Source: Candidatus Cloacimonas sp. 4484_140 (lineage in GTDB: Bacteria > Cloacimonadota > Cloacimonadia > JGIOTU-2). From it: a stretch of 7,924 bases of DNA. The stretch is from assembly GCA_002049945.1 (NCBI GenBank), contig MVCT01000076.1, forward strand, positions 1 to 7,924, in the 5' to 3' direction. The translations under genes and the position numbers were made by a program. Each line of letters opens with the position of its first letter. The first letter of the stretch is position 1. The notes under the pieces are model-generated. The model was given only the letters and a program-made list of their open reading frames with translations. It was not told the origin of the DNA and ran no database searches. Below are positions 1 to 6,298 of this stretch, piece after piece.

Positions 1-101
1 CGAGACGTGAAATACTGATTTGCAGTGAACATCATTACTTCTTCAGCGGAAAGTGATGCAGAAAGTAAAAGAATGATACCAGTGAATAAGACTTTTTTCA
101 T
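1..101 (-). CDS. Secreted protein, N-terminal fragment (cut by window edge)
   Basis: Reading leftward from the ATG at 101-99 the frame stays open to the window edge, giving 33 complete codons. The translation starts MKKVLFTGIILLLSASLSA and continues EEVMMFTANQYF. This is a classic Sec signal peptide: two lysines, a hydrophobic core of about 12 residues, and a small-residue A-x-A-like cleavage site (SLSA|EE). The protein is therefore exported, probably to the periplasm or beyond, but too little of the mature part is visible to name a family. The start lies 5 bases after the TGA of the HAD phosphatase gene, so it is probably the next gene of the same transcript. No strong ribosome binding site is visible. 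Confidence 0.7.
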   Translation of the reverse strand, partial: MKKVLFTGIILLLSASLSAEEVMMFTANQYFTS

Positions 102-106
102 TTTAT

Positions 107-769
107 TCATTCAGAATTTTCCAGCTTTTTTTGAATTGAGAAGAAATCCGCAGCATAGAAATCTGCCTTTTCAGTGATCTTTTCTTTATCTTTCAGAGAA
201 TAGTTGTCTTCAATAGCATATACCTGCATGCCTGCATTTTTTGCTGCATTCACACCTGCAATAACATCTTCGATTACAAGACATTCTTGCGGTTCAACAT
301 TGAGCTTTTCTGCCACTTTCAGGAAAATATCGGGATAGGGCTTGCCTCGCAGGTTTTTCTGACCATCAACCACAGCGTCGAAATAATGCCATACATCATT
401 GGCTGATAAAACCTTCTCGGTAAGATGGTGAATGTTACTGGTGCCGACTCCGAGTTTTATATTATGCGAGCGCAGAAATTCAATAAATTCTTTTACGCCG
501 GGTTTGAGAGAAATATCATTTTCGTAGTGCCAGGCAACCATGTCTGTCCACTCATCCATGATCTCTTGAGTAGTTTCGGGCAGATTGAATTTTTGCTTAA
601 AATGCTCGGCAACTTCCACGTAGCTGTTTCCCACCTCAATACCATCGAAAAGGTCATCTGGAACAGGGATATTTCGCTTCCCAAGAAATTCGTGGTCAAC
701 ATGCGCCCATACCTCCATCGAGTCGATCAGCGTGCCATCTAGGTCGAAGATAACTGCTTTGAAGTTCAT
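107..769 (-). CDS. HAD-superfamily phosphatase/phosphatase-like hydrolase, beta-phosphoglucomutase-like (220 aa)
   Basis: Cytosolic haloacid dehalogenase-fold enzyme of subfamily IA, with all four HAD motifs. Motif I is FDLDGT with nucleophile Asp9 and acid/base Asp11. Motif II is GVGTSN with Thr110. Motif III is Lys143 in RGKPYPDIF. Motif IV is VIEDVIAG with Glu167-Asp168 binding Mg2+. The helical cap lies between about residues 15 and 90, as in beta-phosphoglucomutase and small sugar-phosphate phosphatases, and 220 residues is normal for that group. Seven bases separate it from the upstream permease gene, so it is probably the last cytosolic step of the phn-like operon. It could dephosphorylate an imported or derived phosphate ester. 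It is not an obvious phosphonoacetaldehyde hydrolase (PhnX): motif I is DLDGT rather than the D-x-A-G-T form of PhnX. The substrate cannot be read from sequence. Confidence 0.88.
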   Translation of the reverse strand: MNFKAVIFDLDGTLIDSMEVWAHVDHEFLGKRNIPVPDDLFDGIEVGNSYVEVAEHFKQKFNLPETTQEIMDEWTDMVAWHYENDISLKPGVKEFIEFLRSHNIKLGVGTSNIHHLTEKVLSANDVWHYFDAVVDGQKNLRGKPYPDIFLKVAEKLNVEPQECLVIEDVIAGVNAAKNAGMQVYAIEDNYSLKDKEKITEKADFYAADFFSIQKKLENSE

Positions 770-776
770 TAAAAAA

Positions 777-1649
777 TTACATTCCGACTAGCTTCTCACG
801 CACCTTTGCACTGGTCATATCCATAACCCAGACCACGAATGCAATGAGCCATATCAGCAAGCCGACATTGTGCCAGCGAAGGAGTTGCTGCTGTTGAAGA
901 AGGAGCAGACCAATACCGCCACCACCTACAAAACCAACAATGGTTGCCATACGCACATTAATGTCCCAGCGGTAGATCGTGAACGCAAGAAATGGAGAGA
1001 CTATCTGTGGTATCACTGCATAAATCCATGTCTGAAGTGTGCTTGCACCTGTCGCCTTGATCGCTTCAACGGGACCAGTATCAATATTCTCTATCTGCTC
1101 GGAGTAGAGTTTTGTAAGAGCTGCAATGGAGTGTATCATAAGCGCTAGCATACCGGCAAAAGGGCCGATGCCCACCCACACACTAAAAATGATCGCCCAG
1201 ACAATTGCCTCGATAGAACGGAAGATCGTTGCAATCGTTCGTATAACGAGATAAACAATATTACCCAGCCATGTTCGGGGCATCAAATTTCTTGCAGCAA
1301 AAAAGCTGAGAACAAAGGCAAAGGGAATTGCAAATACTGTAGCCAGCAAAGCGAGAAAAATAGTTTCGGCAAGAGCGGAGAGGGCGATGTTCAGAAGGTC
1401 GTTGTTTCTTATTGCACTTCTTAAAATGGGTGTTTTATATTCCCGAAGGTAATCTTTGCCGATCCGTTTTTCTATGTCCTGAAGGAACACTTTCCTGGTT
1501 GAGTATTTCCTGTTCTGAATTCCTTTAAGTGTATTGAGAACATCAGGAGGGATGTCCTCTTTCTCCAATTCATTTATGGATTCAGCAGAGAGAGAATATC
1601 CCGTCACACTCGGATCAAAAATACCTGAAGCGATACCACCCAACCACAA
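777..1649 (-). CDS. phnE: Phosphonate/phosphate-type ABC transporter permease, core domain (PhnE-like, C-terminal part of a split frame)
   Basis: Inner-membrane permease of the PhnE family. After a hydrophilic stretch (residues about 16-85, numbered from the TTG at 1649) comes a binding-protein-dependent permease domain. Hydrophobic segments lie at roughly 90-118, 130-160, 160-180, 210-225 and 262-278. The EAA coupling loop at 195-214 (EAIKATGASTLQTWIYAVIP) contacts the ATPase. A glycine-rich VGGGGIG follows at 241-247, typical of PhnE. The start is doubtful: the frame has no ATG before residue 123, the TTG at 1649 lacks a Shine-Dalgarno sequence, and it sits inside the preceding 105-codon frame, which carries membrane segments a PhnE would need at its N-terminus. 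I read the two frames as one permease gene split by a +1 shift. Two overlapping genes remain possible. Confidence 0.8.
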   Translation of the reverse strand: MWLGGIASGIFDPSVTGYSLSAESINELEKEDIPPDVLNTLKGIQNRKYSTRKVFLQDIEKRIGKDYLREYKTPILRSAIRNNDLLNIALSALAETIFLALLATVFAIPFAFVLSFFAARNLMPRTWLGNIVYLVIRTIATIFRSIEAIVWAIIFSVWVGIGPFAGMLALMIHSIAALTKLYSEQIENIDTGPVEAIKATGASTLQTWIYAVIPQIVSPFLAFTIYRWDINVRMATIVGFVGGGGIGLLLLQQQQLLRWHNVGLLIWLIAFVVWVMDMTSAKVREKLVGM

Positions 1650-1932
1650 AAGTGATGAGCAGTGATATGATCATGAGGTATCCCCATGCAGATTTGTACC
1701 AGCTTTTTTTTGCTTTTGCAGAGGGCATAAATATCTTTACACCAACAGAACCGCGAATAAGTTGAAAGATCAATGTAACAAGGAGTGCAGCTATTCCAAT
1801 TAAGTTTAACTTTGCAGTAAAGCCGGTCCATTTGTGTATAAGATAATACAGACAACCGAAAATGTATATCCAGAAAAGAAGGTCGGTTGCGATTGATTGA
1901 ATAACAGCCATTGTTTTACTTTTCTTCTTCAT
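1615..1932 (-). CDS. phnE: N-terminal membrane part of the split PhnE-like permease (105 aa)
   Basis: The 105-residue frame begins MKKKSKTMAV and has three predicted membrane segments: about 12-33 (LLFWIYIFGCLYYLI), 42-60 (LNLIGIAALLVTLIFQLIRG) and 83-101 (WGYLMIISLLITFVVGW). It lacks an EAA loop and so cannot be a complete permease. Its ATG overlaps the PhnC stop (ATGA) and has a good Shine-Dalgarno AGGAGG at 1948-1943, 10 bases upstream, so this is the genuine start of the gene. The third membrane segment runs straight into the region where the downstream PhnE core frame becomes open, as expected for the first membrane span plus periplasmic loop of PhnE. If joined, the protein would be about 385 residues, longer than the usual 260-290, because of two extra N-terminal spans. 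A separate small membrane subunit is the alternative. Confidence 0.65.
   Translation of the reverse strand: MKKKSKTMAVIQSIATDLLFWIYIFGCLYYLIHKWTGFTAKLNLIGIAALLVTLIFQLIRGSVGVKIFMPSAKAKKSWYKSAWGYLMIISLLITFVVGWYRFRYF
1618..1670 (-). other. Probable frameshift interval in phnE
   Basis: Between these positions both the upstream membrane frame and the downstream permease frame are open; the downstream frame is closed by a TGA at 1673-1671 and the upstream frame by a TGA at 1617-1615. A +1 shift (one extra base relative to a continuous frame) here would fuse them. The stretch contains short T and G runs (CTTTTG, TTGGGTGG) where a one-base insertion, a sequencing error or ribosomal slippage could occur. 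No downstream stem or pseudoknot was recognised. Confidence 0.6.
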
Positions 1933-2696
1933 CTTATCTCAACCTCCTCTGCATCTTCTCCGTAAATATCTTTGAATTTCTTATTATCAATTTCTTTTGG
2001 AGTACCATCAAAAACAATATTGCCATCTTTCAGGGCGACAACCCGTGTACCGTATTTTCTTGCAAGACTAAGGAAGTGAAGTGAACAGAGAATTGTGATG
2101 TTGTCATTTTTATTGAGTTCTCCGAGGTATTTCATCACGGAATCTGCAGTTGCCGGATCCAGACTGGCGACAGGTTCATCTGCAAAGATAACGCGCGGGT
2201 TCTGCATTAACGCCCTGGCAATAGCAACACGCTGCTGCTGCCCTCCGCTCAGGTTCCTGGCTTTATTCTTTGCAAACTGCTCCAGTCCAACACGCTGAAG
2301 ATTTTTTAACGCAAGGGCGACATCGTTTTTATGCATGGAAAAGGTGATTGCATGCCAGAGTGTAACATAGCCAAGCTTGCCGGAAAGGACATTTGTCAGT
2401 GCGCTCATGTTTTTTATAAGATTGAACTGCTGAAATATCATGCCAATATGGCGACGTATTTTCCGAAGCCGTTTTCCTTTAGCAGTAATGACATTTTCGT
2501 CATCTATTTCAATTTTTCCTGAAGTCGGTTCAATAAGCCGGTTCATACATCTGAGAAGTGTTGATTTACCCGACCCGGACAAGCCGAGGAGAATAAGAAA
2601 TTCTCCCTCTTTTACTTCGAGATTGACACCTTTTAGTGCATGGGTTCCTCCCTCGTAGATCTTATGCAAGTCAGTAAGTTTTATTATATTTTTCAT
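1929..2696 (-). CDS. phnC: Phosphonate/phosphate ABC transporter ATP-binding protein (PhnC-like, 255 aa)
   Basis: Cytoplasmic ATPase that powers the PhnD/PhnE importer. All ABC motifs are in order and intact: Walker A GLSGSGKST at 38-46, Q-loop Gln89-Gln90 (GMIFQQFNL), signature LSGGQQQRVAIARAL at 149-163, Walker B VIFADEP at 169-175 with catalytic Glu174, D-loop SLDP at 178-181, and switch His207 in CSLHFLSLA. The SLH-x-x-x-LA context, the FNLI region after the Q-loop and 255 residues are typical of PhnC rather than of PstB or amino-acid importers. The ATG overlaps the phnD stop by four bases (ATGA, 2696-2693), and its own TGA overlaps the ATG of the next frame (1932-1929). This implies translational coupling across the three transporter genes. 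I see no recognisable Shine-Dalgarno sequence at the start. Confidence 0.94.
   Translation of the reverse strand: MKNIIKLTDLHKIYEGGTHALKGVNLEVKEGEFLILLGLSGSGKSTLLRCMNRLIEPTSGKIEIDDENVITAKGKRLRKIRRHIGMIFQQFNLIKNMSALTNVLSGKLGYVTLWHAITFSMHKNDVALALKNLQRVGLEQFAKNKARNLSGGQQQRVAIARALMQNPRVIFADEPVASLDPATADSVMKYLGELNKNDNITILCSLHFLSLARKYGTRVVALKDGNIVFDGTPKEIDNKKFKDIYGEDAEEVEIR
1943..1948 (-). promoter_or_regulatory. Shine-Dalgarno site for the phnE N-terminal frame
   Basis: AGGAGG lies inside the last codons of phnC, 10 bases before the ATG at 1932-1930. It is the strongest ribosome binding sequence I noticed at a gene start in the window and fixes that start. The permease core frame has nothing comparable in front of its TTG. 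Confidence 0.7.
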
Positions 2697-3601
2697 TTTA
2701 TAAATCGGGATGCGTCTGTGCCAAGTGCATGAAGTGTTTCTCGGACAACATCATAATCTGAATCTTCGGCGCGGACAAAGTTATCAATATCAAGAATATC
2801 GAGCAATATCTGATGACCTTCTTCTGTATTTGCAAATTCTATAAGTGCATTGACGATTTTAATTTTCATGTCTTCAGGAAATCCTTTTCGGAAGGTAACA
2901 GTATCATTTGGTATCCATTCTGTGTATCCAACTATCTTTATCTTATCAACAATATCCGGGTAGGTGTCAATAACAGCCCTACGAGCATCACGGATGTCAC
3001 CATTCTCATCGGGAGGAGACCAGAATGTGCATCCTACATCAGCAGTTCCTTGATACACCGCAAGGATAGCTTGGGGATGACCACCTGCGAAGAGTGAACG
3101 GGCAGGTTTAATGCCCTTTTTCGAAAGAATTGCAGAAGGGTAGATATATCCAGAAGCAGAAGCCGCATCAGTGTATGCGATCACCTTACCCTCAATATCA
3201 TTAAGATCTTCAATACCGCTTCCTGCCAGGGCGACAAATTGTCCCTTGTATTTTTCTAAACCGTTACGAACTGTTGTGAGTTCAACTTCTGCACCGAATT
3301 TTTCATTTGCAAGTATGTAAGCAAAAGTGGCAAGCCATGCAATATCCGTTTCTTCAGTACCAATAGCTTCTATTACCGAGGCATAGCTTGTTGGTACAGC
3401 TACCTTGAAGTAATAACCTGTTTTCTCATGCAGGGTATCAGCGATTTCACGCCCGCTGGTGACGATTTTTCCTGCTTCCATAGAAGGAACAAAGAACATC
3501 TTTATCGGATTTTTCTTTGACCCAAGAGGAGCATTCCGGCTGCATCCTATCAATAGAAAAACAACCAACAAAGCAATGAGTGAAATTTTGTATAATTTCA
3601 T
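2693..3601 (-). CDS. phnD: Phosphonate/phosphate-binding lipoprotein (PhnD family, 302 aa)
   Basis: Substrate-binding component of the importer, lipid-anchored outside the cytoplasmic membrane. A type II signal peptide is seen: basic N-terminus, hydrophobic core, and lipobox LIGC with Cys20 as the first residue of the mature protein. The rest matches the PhnD-type periplasmic-binding fold. FFVPS is near 36-40, TSYASVIEAI at 71-80, DIAWLATFAYIL at 86-97, DAASASGYIYP at 145-155 (the Ser/Gly helix start that holds the phosphonate or phosphate group in this family), and GHPQAILAVYQGTADVG at 174-190. The related phosphite and hypophosphite binders share this architecture, so the ligand is not certain. 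The start is fixed by AAGGAG just upstream, which overlaps the stop of the peptidase gene. The stop overlaps phnC by four bases. Confidence 0.92.
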   Translation of the reverse strand: MKLYKISLIALLVVFLLIGCSRNAPLGSKKNPIKMFFVPSMEAGKIVTSGREIADTLHEKTGYYFKVAVPTSYASVIEAIGTEETDIAWLATFAYILANEKFGAEVELTTVRNGLEKYKGQFVALAGSGIEDLNDIEGKVIAYTDAASASGYIYPSAILSKKGIKPARSLFAGGHPQAILAVYQGTADVGCTFWSPPDENGDIRDARRAVIDTYPDIVDKIKIVGYTEWIPNDTVTFRKGFPEDMKIKIVNALIEFANTEEGHQILLDILDIDNFVRAEDSDYDVVRETLHALGTDASRFIK

Positions 3602-3605
3602 TAAA

Positions 3606-3611
3606 CTCCTT
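3606..3611 (-). promoter_or_regulatory. Shine-Dalgarno site for phnD, overlapping the upstream stop codon
   Basis: AAGGAG sits four bases before the phnD ATG and shares its first two A residues with the TAA stop of the M29 peptidase (TAAGGAG). A ribosome terminating on the peptidase gene would be placed directly at the phnD initiation site, which supports one polycistronic message. Confidence 0.7.
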
Positions 3612-5664
3612 ATGTATAATATTCATTTAAAGGTTCATTTAGTTTTTCTGTACCTTTCAAAACAAATCTTTCGTCTCTAAGAATGTCAATGTTTATTCCA
3701 TTTTTACTTACCGCTGTTATATGTCCAATAGATTCGTAAGGAAGTGTTATGTCGATATGGGTGAATGTATAAGCTTTGCTCATATCTTTTTTTCTTTGAA
3801 TTGTTTTTTCATTATCACGTGCAACGATCTCCTTGCCGTCAGGATTGTAAACTTGCTTATCCTCTTCAAAGGTGAAGCATGTGTCGCCAACAGCAAAGTG
3901 AGGTCCCATTTTTTCGATGATGAGAACAGGTAGCAGATGTAAGATATTAAATTTCTGAGCTACAATATAAGCCAATGTGTTAGTGCCGATTGCAAATTCA
4001 CCCATTGGGAGAGTTTTGTGAGGGAAAAGTATATTCTCTTCAATATATTTCTTGTTCTCTTTATTGTTATCGAAATTTAAACAGGAATAATCTGTCACAA
4101 AGCCGTCTTCGAAAGTGAGTTTCAGATCTTTAAATCTCAATCCTTTCAGATATGTATCTTTGATATGCAGTATTCCGGTTGTACCTTTCAATTGAGGAGT
4201 AGTGAAAACCTCGCCGAGTGGAATATTCACATCAGCAGTGCAGTTCACGAAATTTGTTTGCTTCTCTGGATTTGATATTTTTGGTAGCTGGACTTTCAGA
4301 TCAGTCTCATTGCTGCCCTTTCCTTTTATGTGAGCATATTCGGCAGTATCGAGTGCATCGATTATTTTCTGTTGTATCGGTTCATAGACTTCATTTTTCA
4401 GCATGTTAATCGCATAGGTGTCATTAAAGATCTCTTCAAACTTGTCGCCAATTTCCGGAGTGGGAAATGAAATAATACTGAAACTGGTTTCCTCGCGCGG
4501 GGTGTATGTATAGTTAATTTGACTGGCTATTTGCTGTATCTGCTGTACTATTTTTTGCTGATTTTCGTTAAGTTTAAGACATTCTTTTTTTGTTCTGGGG
4601 CTGAAGGGTTCTTCTCCGAATGTCTCAAAATAGATCAAACCTGAATATTCGTCTGTATAATCTTTGCAGAGGTCATAAGCTTTTGCAAGGTTTTTCTTAA
4701 TCCGGCTGACAAGTCCTTCTTCAAGATAAAGCGCCCTGTCAAATCTATGATCATAGGGATATTGCTTATTTGTAGTAGCTCCGATGACTCTACGGACAAT
4801 AGCTTTTAGTCCTTTGCTCTGAAGCGCCTGCAAAAGATATTTAATAATTCTTTCGAATCCGGCAGGATAGATCAGCATGATTGTGGATTTTTTGGACATA
4901 TCCTTGTCAGAAGCGACAAAACCACTTTCATAAGCATCAGCCATAAAATCTGCAAGATCCTTGATCTTCTTCTTGGGCAGAGACTGCAGATACTTTGCAA
5001 TACGGATAGTATTTTCGTTTATATAGCAGCCAAAACGGAAAAGATATCTTTCATCAGCCAGATCAGCATCTTCAATGATATTTTTATAGTAGTCGAAATC
5101 AGTATCATAGGTTTCCATGAGACGAATTTGCTGATCTTTTACACTGTAGAGAGAATCAATCTTTGTTATAACATTTTTAAGCTCTTCTAAGTTCGGCATT
5201 TTGTTCTCTATAAGATGAAATGCTTCGATAAATACTTCATTCCATTCTGCCATGGCAAATCGCTTATGAAGAAAAGCGTAGGTGATATAACGCCTGCTGT
5301 TTATAAAAAAATATGAAAAAAGCTGACCAAAGTTGTCGCCAAGCTTTTGTACTGCATAGGTTGGATTAGCCCAGCTTGTGTCATAACCTTCAGGAAGTAT
5401 GGTTTCAAAAAAAGATCTGTTTTCTTCCATGAGCTCAAACGTTGATCGAGTAGAAAAGTATTCCGGTTTAATGTTTTTTTCAAGTTCATACATTTGTAAA
5501 ATGAACGTGCCCAGATCATAAAAAAATTCGATAAATTCTTTTTTGTCAGGATAAGCTTCGAAATTTTGAGTTTTCTTCACAATTTCCTTGATGGATTCTA
5601 TTGATTTTTTGTACTCTTCCTGAGAGTTTTGATTTTCTTCGTTATATAGATTTTTGATAGTCAT
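3610..5664 (-). CDS. M29-family metallo-aminopeptidase with long N-terminal extension (684 aa)
   Basis: The C-terminal part matches the thermophilic-type aminopeptidases of family M29 (AmpS, PepS, aminopeptidase T), cytosolic dinuclear-metal enzymes that remove N-terminal amino acids. The metal-ligand motifs occur in family order: Glu485 in NIPLGEVFTTP, Glu556 in PMGEFAIGTNT, His589 in EKMGPHFAVGD, and His636/Asp638 in THIDITLP. The M29-like N-domain appears to start near 258 (STIMLIYPAGFERIIKYLLQ). M29 enzymes are usually about 370-410 residues; here roughly 250 extra, mostly helical and charged residues precede the domain, without signal peptide or membrane span. The catalytic Tyr seven residues after the His in S. 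aureus AmpS is here Cys596 followed by Phe597. The ATG is preceded by AAGGA at 5 bases. It is probably co-transcribed with phnD 8 bases downstream; a link to phosphorus uptake is not obvious. Confidence 0.85.
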   Translation of the reverse strand: MTIKNLYNEENQNSQEEYKKSIESIKEIVKKTQNFEAYPDKKEFIEFFYDLGTFILQMYELEKNIKPEYFSTRSTFELMEENRSFFETILPEGYDTSWANPTYAVQKLGDNFGQLFSYFFINSRRYITYAFLHKRFAMAEWNEVFIEAFHLIENKMPNLEELKNVITKIDSLYSVKDQQIRLMETYDTDFDYYKNIIEDADLADERYLFRFGCYINENTIRIAKYLQSLPKKKIKDLADFMADAYESGFVASDKDMSKKSTIMLIYPAGFERIIKYLLQALQSKGLKAIVRRVIGATTNKQYPYDHRFDRALYLEEGLVSRIKKNLAKAYDLCKDYTDEYSGLIYFETFGEEPFSPRTKKECLKLNENQQKIVQQIQQIASQINYTYTPREETSFSIISFPTPEIGDKFEEIFNDTYAINMLKNEVYEPIQQKIIDALDTAEYAHIKGKGSNETDLKVQLPKISNPEKQTNFVNCTADVNIPLGEVFTTPQLKGTTGILHIKDTYLKGLRFKDLKLTFEDGFVTDYSCLNFDNNKENKKYIEENILFPHKTLPMGEFAIGTNTLAYIVAQKFNILHLLPVLIIEKMGPHFAVGDTCFTFEEDKQVYNPDGKEIVARDNEKTIQRKKDMSKAYTFTHIDITLPYESIGHITAVSKNGINIDILRDERFVLKGTEKLNEPLNEYYT

Positions 5665-5669
5665 AACAA

Positions 5670-5674
5670 TCCTT
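5670..5674 (-). promoter_or_regulatory. Shine-Dalgarno site for the M29 peptidase
   Basis: AAGGA lies five bases before the ATG at 5664-5662 and overlaps the TAA stop of the 70-residue frame (TAAGGA), the same stop/Shine-Dalgarno overlap as at phnD. It fixes the peptidase start and suggests read-through of transcription from the AT-rich block into the peptidase-phn genes. Confidence 0.6.
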
Positions 5675-5885
5675 ATATATTATTTAATCTGCTTATTTCA
5701 GTTTCGATTTCGGGAATTACTTCTTGATTCTTTATTATTTTTTTTGATCCTTCTTTACCCGAATAAATATAGAACACTTTTCCACCGAAATTATTGGTGA
5801 ATTTTATATGTGTTTTGTGTTGAAGCTCTTTTTTTTCTAATGCTTTTTTAAAAATCTTTTCTTGTTCGAGCCAATAATCATTCAT
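5673..5885 (-). CDS. Small hypothetical protein, charged (70 aa)
   Basis: I do not recognise this protein. It starts MNDYWLEQEKIFKKALEKK, a Lys/Glu-rich probable amphipathic helix over about residues 5-24. A strand-like part follows (HIKFTNNFGGKVFYIYSG, about 26-43), then a second charged segment. There is no signal peptide, membrane span or cysteine motif. The composition is AT-rich (about 27-30% GC in two lines counted), like the block to its right and unlike the peptidase it abuts. GCGGGG a few bases upstream could act as a weak ribosome binding site. The ATG overlaps by 8 bases the end of the nuclease-like remnant frame, and the stop lies 8 bases before the peptidase ATG. It could be a real small gene or the tail of a broken longer one. 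Confidence 0.45.
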   Translation of the reverse strand: MNDYWLEQEKIFKKALEKKELQHKTHIKFTNNFGGKVFYIYSGKEGSKKIIKNQEVIPEIETEISRLNNI

Positions 5886-6027
5886 GGTAACCCCGCAAAC
5901 TCAAGAATTTGTTGAGATGTTTGAATACTTTTGAGTTATCAATTTTTACTAGTTTATTCTTAACTAAATGTGCATTAACAAATGTTTTATTTTTTAAATA
6001 AAGGTAAACTAAAAGATTATTTTCCAT
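5878..6027 (-). pseudogene. Remnant resembling the C-terminal end of a staphylococcal-nuclease-like (thermonuclease) domain (49 codons)
   Basis: A 49-codon frame begins at an ATG inside the last codons of the 93-residue gene and ends in TGA at 5880-5878. Its translation reads MENNLLVYLYLKNKTFVNAHL and then VKNKLVKID, ending FKHLNKFLSLRGYHE. This resembles the late part of SNase domains, where a strand pair of the type YVYL-x-DGTFVNA-x-L is followed by a helix with the pattern G-x-A-x-V and then a F-x-x-L-x-x-F-L-x-L helix. The catalytic core of an SNase (the calcium-binding aspartates and catalytic arginines and glutamate) would lie upstream and is absent, so it cannot be a working nuclease. 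No Shine-Dalgarno sequence precedes the ATG. The similarity is read by eye and not searched; a chance AT-rich frame is the alternative. Confidence 0.42.
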
Positions 6028-6298
6028 CTAAATTAATAATTTTTTCTGAAATCTCATTTATAAATTCAATCAAATCTTCTGAAATTCTTTCATCCAATGA
6101 GATTTTATTATAATACTCATTGTGTATTCTTTCTTGTAAAACTAATACACTTAAAGCACAATTATTCATAATGATGTCTTTTGCTTCTTCATGTTCAAAA
6201 TTATTTGATAATAAAAATCTAAAAACTTTATCAAAAGTAAATCTACCATAAACTTCATAGTTTTCTTTAAGATAGTTTTCTAAAAATAATTCTTCCAT
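6017..6298 (-). CDS. Small acidic protein of unknown function linked to the endonuclease-like gene (93 aa)
   Basis: I do not recognise a family. The sequence looks all-helical and acidic: MEELFLENYLKENYEVYGRF opens it, and it ends with a Glu/Ile-rich helix (SEDLIEFINEISEKIINLDGK). FTFDKVFRFLLSNNFEHEEA in the middle could be a helical pair. There is no signal peptide, membrane span or clear helix-turn-helix. The ATG overlaps the stop of the 364-residue gene by one base (TAATG) with no visible Shine-Dalgarno sequence, so translation probably depends on reinitiation, and the two products should be made together. That coupling makes an accessory, inhibitor or regulator of the nuclease-like protein plausible, but this is inference from position only. 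Composition is strongly AT-rich. Confidence 0.62.
   Translation of the reverse strand: MEELFLENYLKENYEVYGRFTFDKVFRFLLSNNFEHEEAKDIIMNNCALSVLVLQERIHNEYYNKISLDERISEDLIEFINEISEKIINLDGK

Noticed and set aside
107..769. HAD gene as phosphonoacetaldehyde hydrolase (phnX)
   Set aside because: Motif I is DLDGT and not the D-x-A-G-T form of PhnX, and the length is short for PhnX; the phn neighbourhood alone is not enough.
425..1148. Open frames on the plus strand at 425-742 and 870-1148
   Set aside because: They lie opposite strongly supported minus-strand genes (HAD phosphatase and PhnE) and their translations show no recognisable motifs, so they are shadows.
1604..1855. 83-codon minus-strand frame overlapping the permease split
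   Set aside because: It is Cys-rich with irregular composition and overlaps the well-initiated 105-codon frame; it does not carry the membrane spans or the permease core.
2095..3097. Plus-strand frames at 2095-2298, 2331-2522, 2440-2658 and 2813-3097
   Set aside because: All lie antisense to phnC and phnD, which have complete family motifs; no independent coding evidence was seen.
5898..5937. Seven-base inverted repeat AACTCAA/TTGAGTT with a 26-base loop, considered as a terminator or operator
   Set aside because: Short arms, long loop and no following T-run on the transcribed strand; expected by chance in AT-rich sequence, and it falls inside the nuclease-like remnant.
5886..6016. Promoter for the peptidase operon in the AT-rich gap
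   Set aside because: TTG-containing hexamers occur (for example TTGATA) but none has a convincing -10 box at 16-18 bases; AT-rich sequence makes partial matches uninformative.
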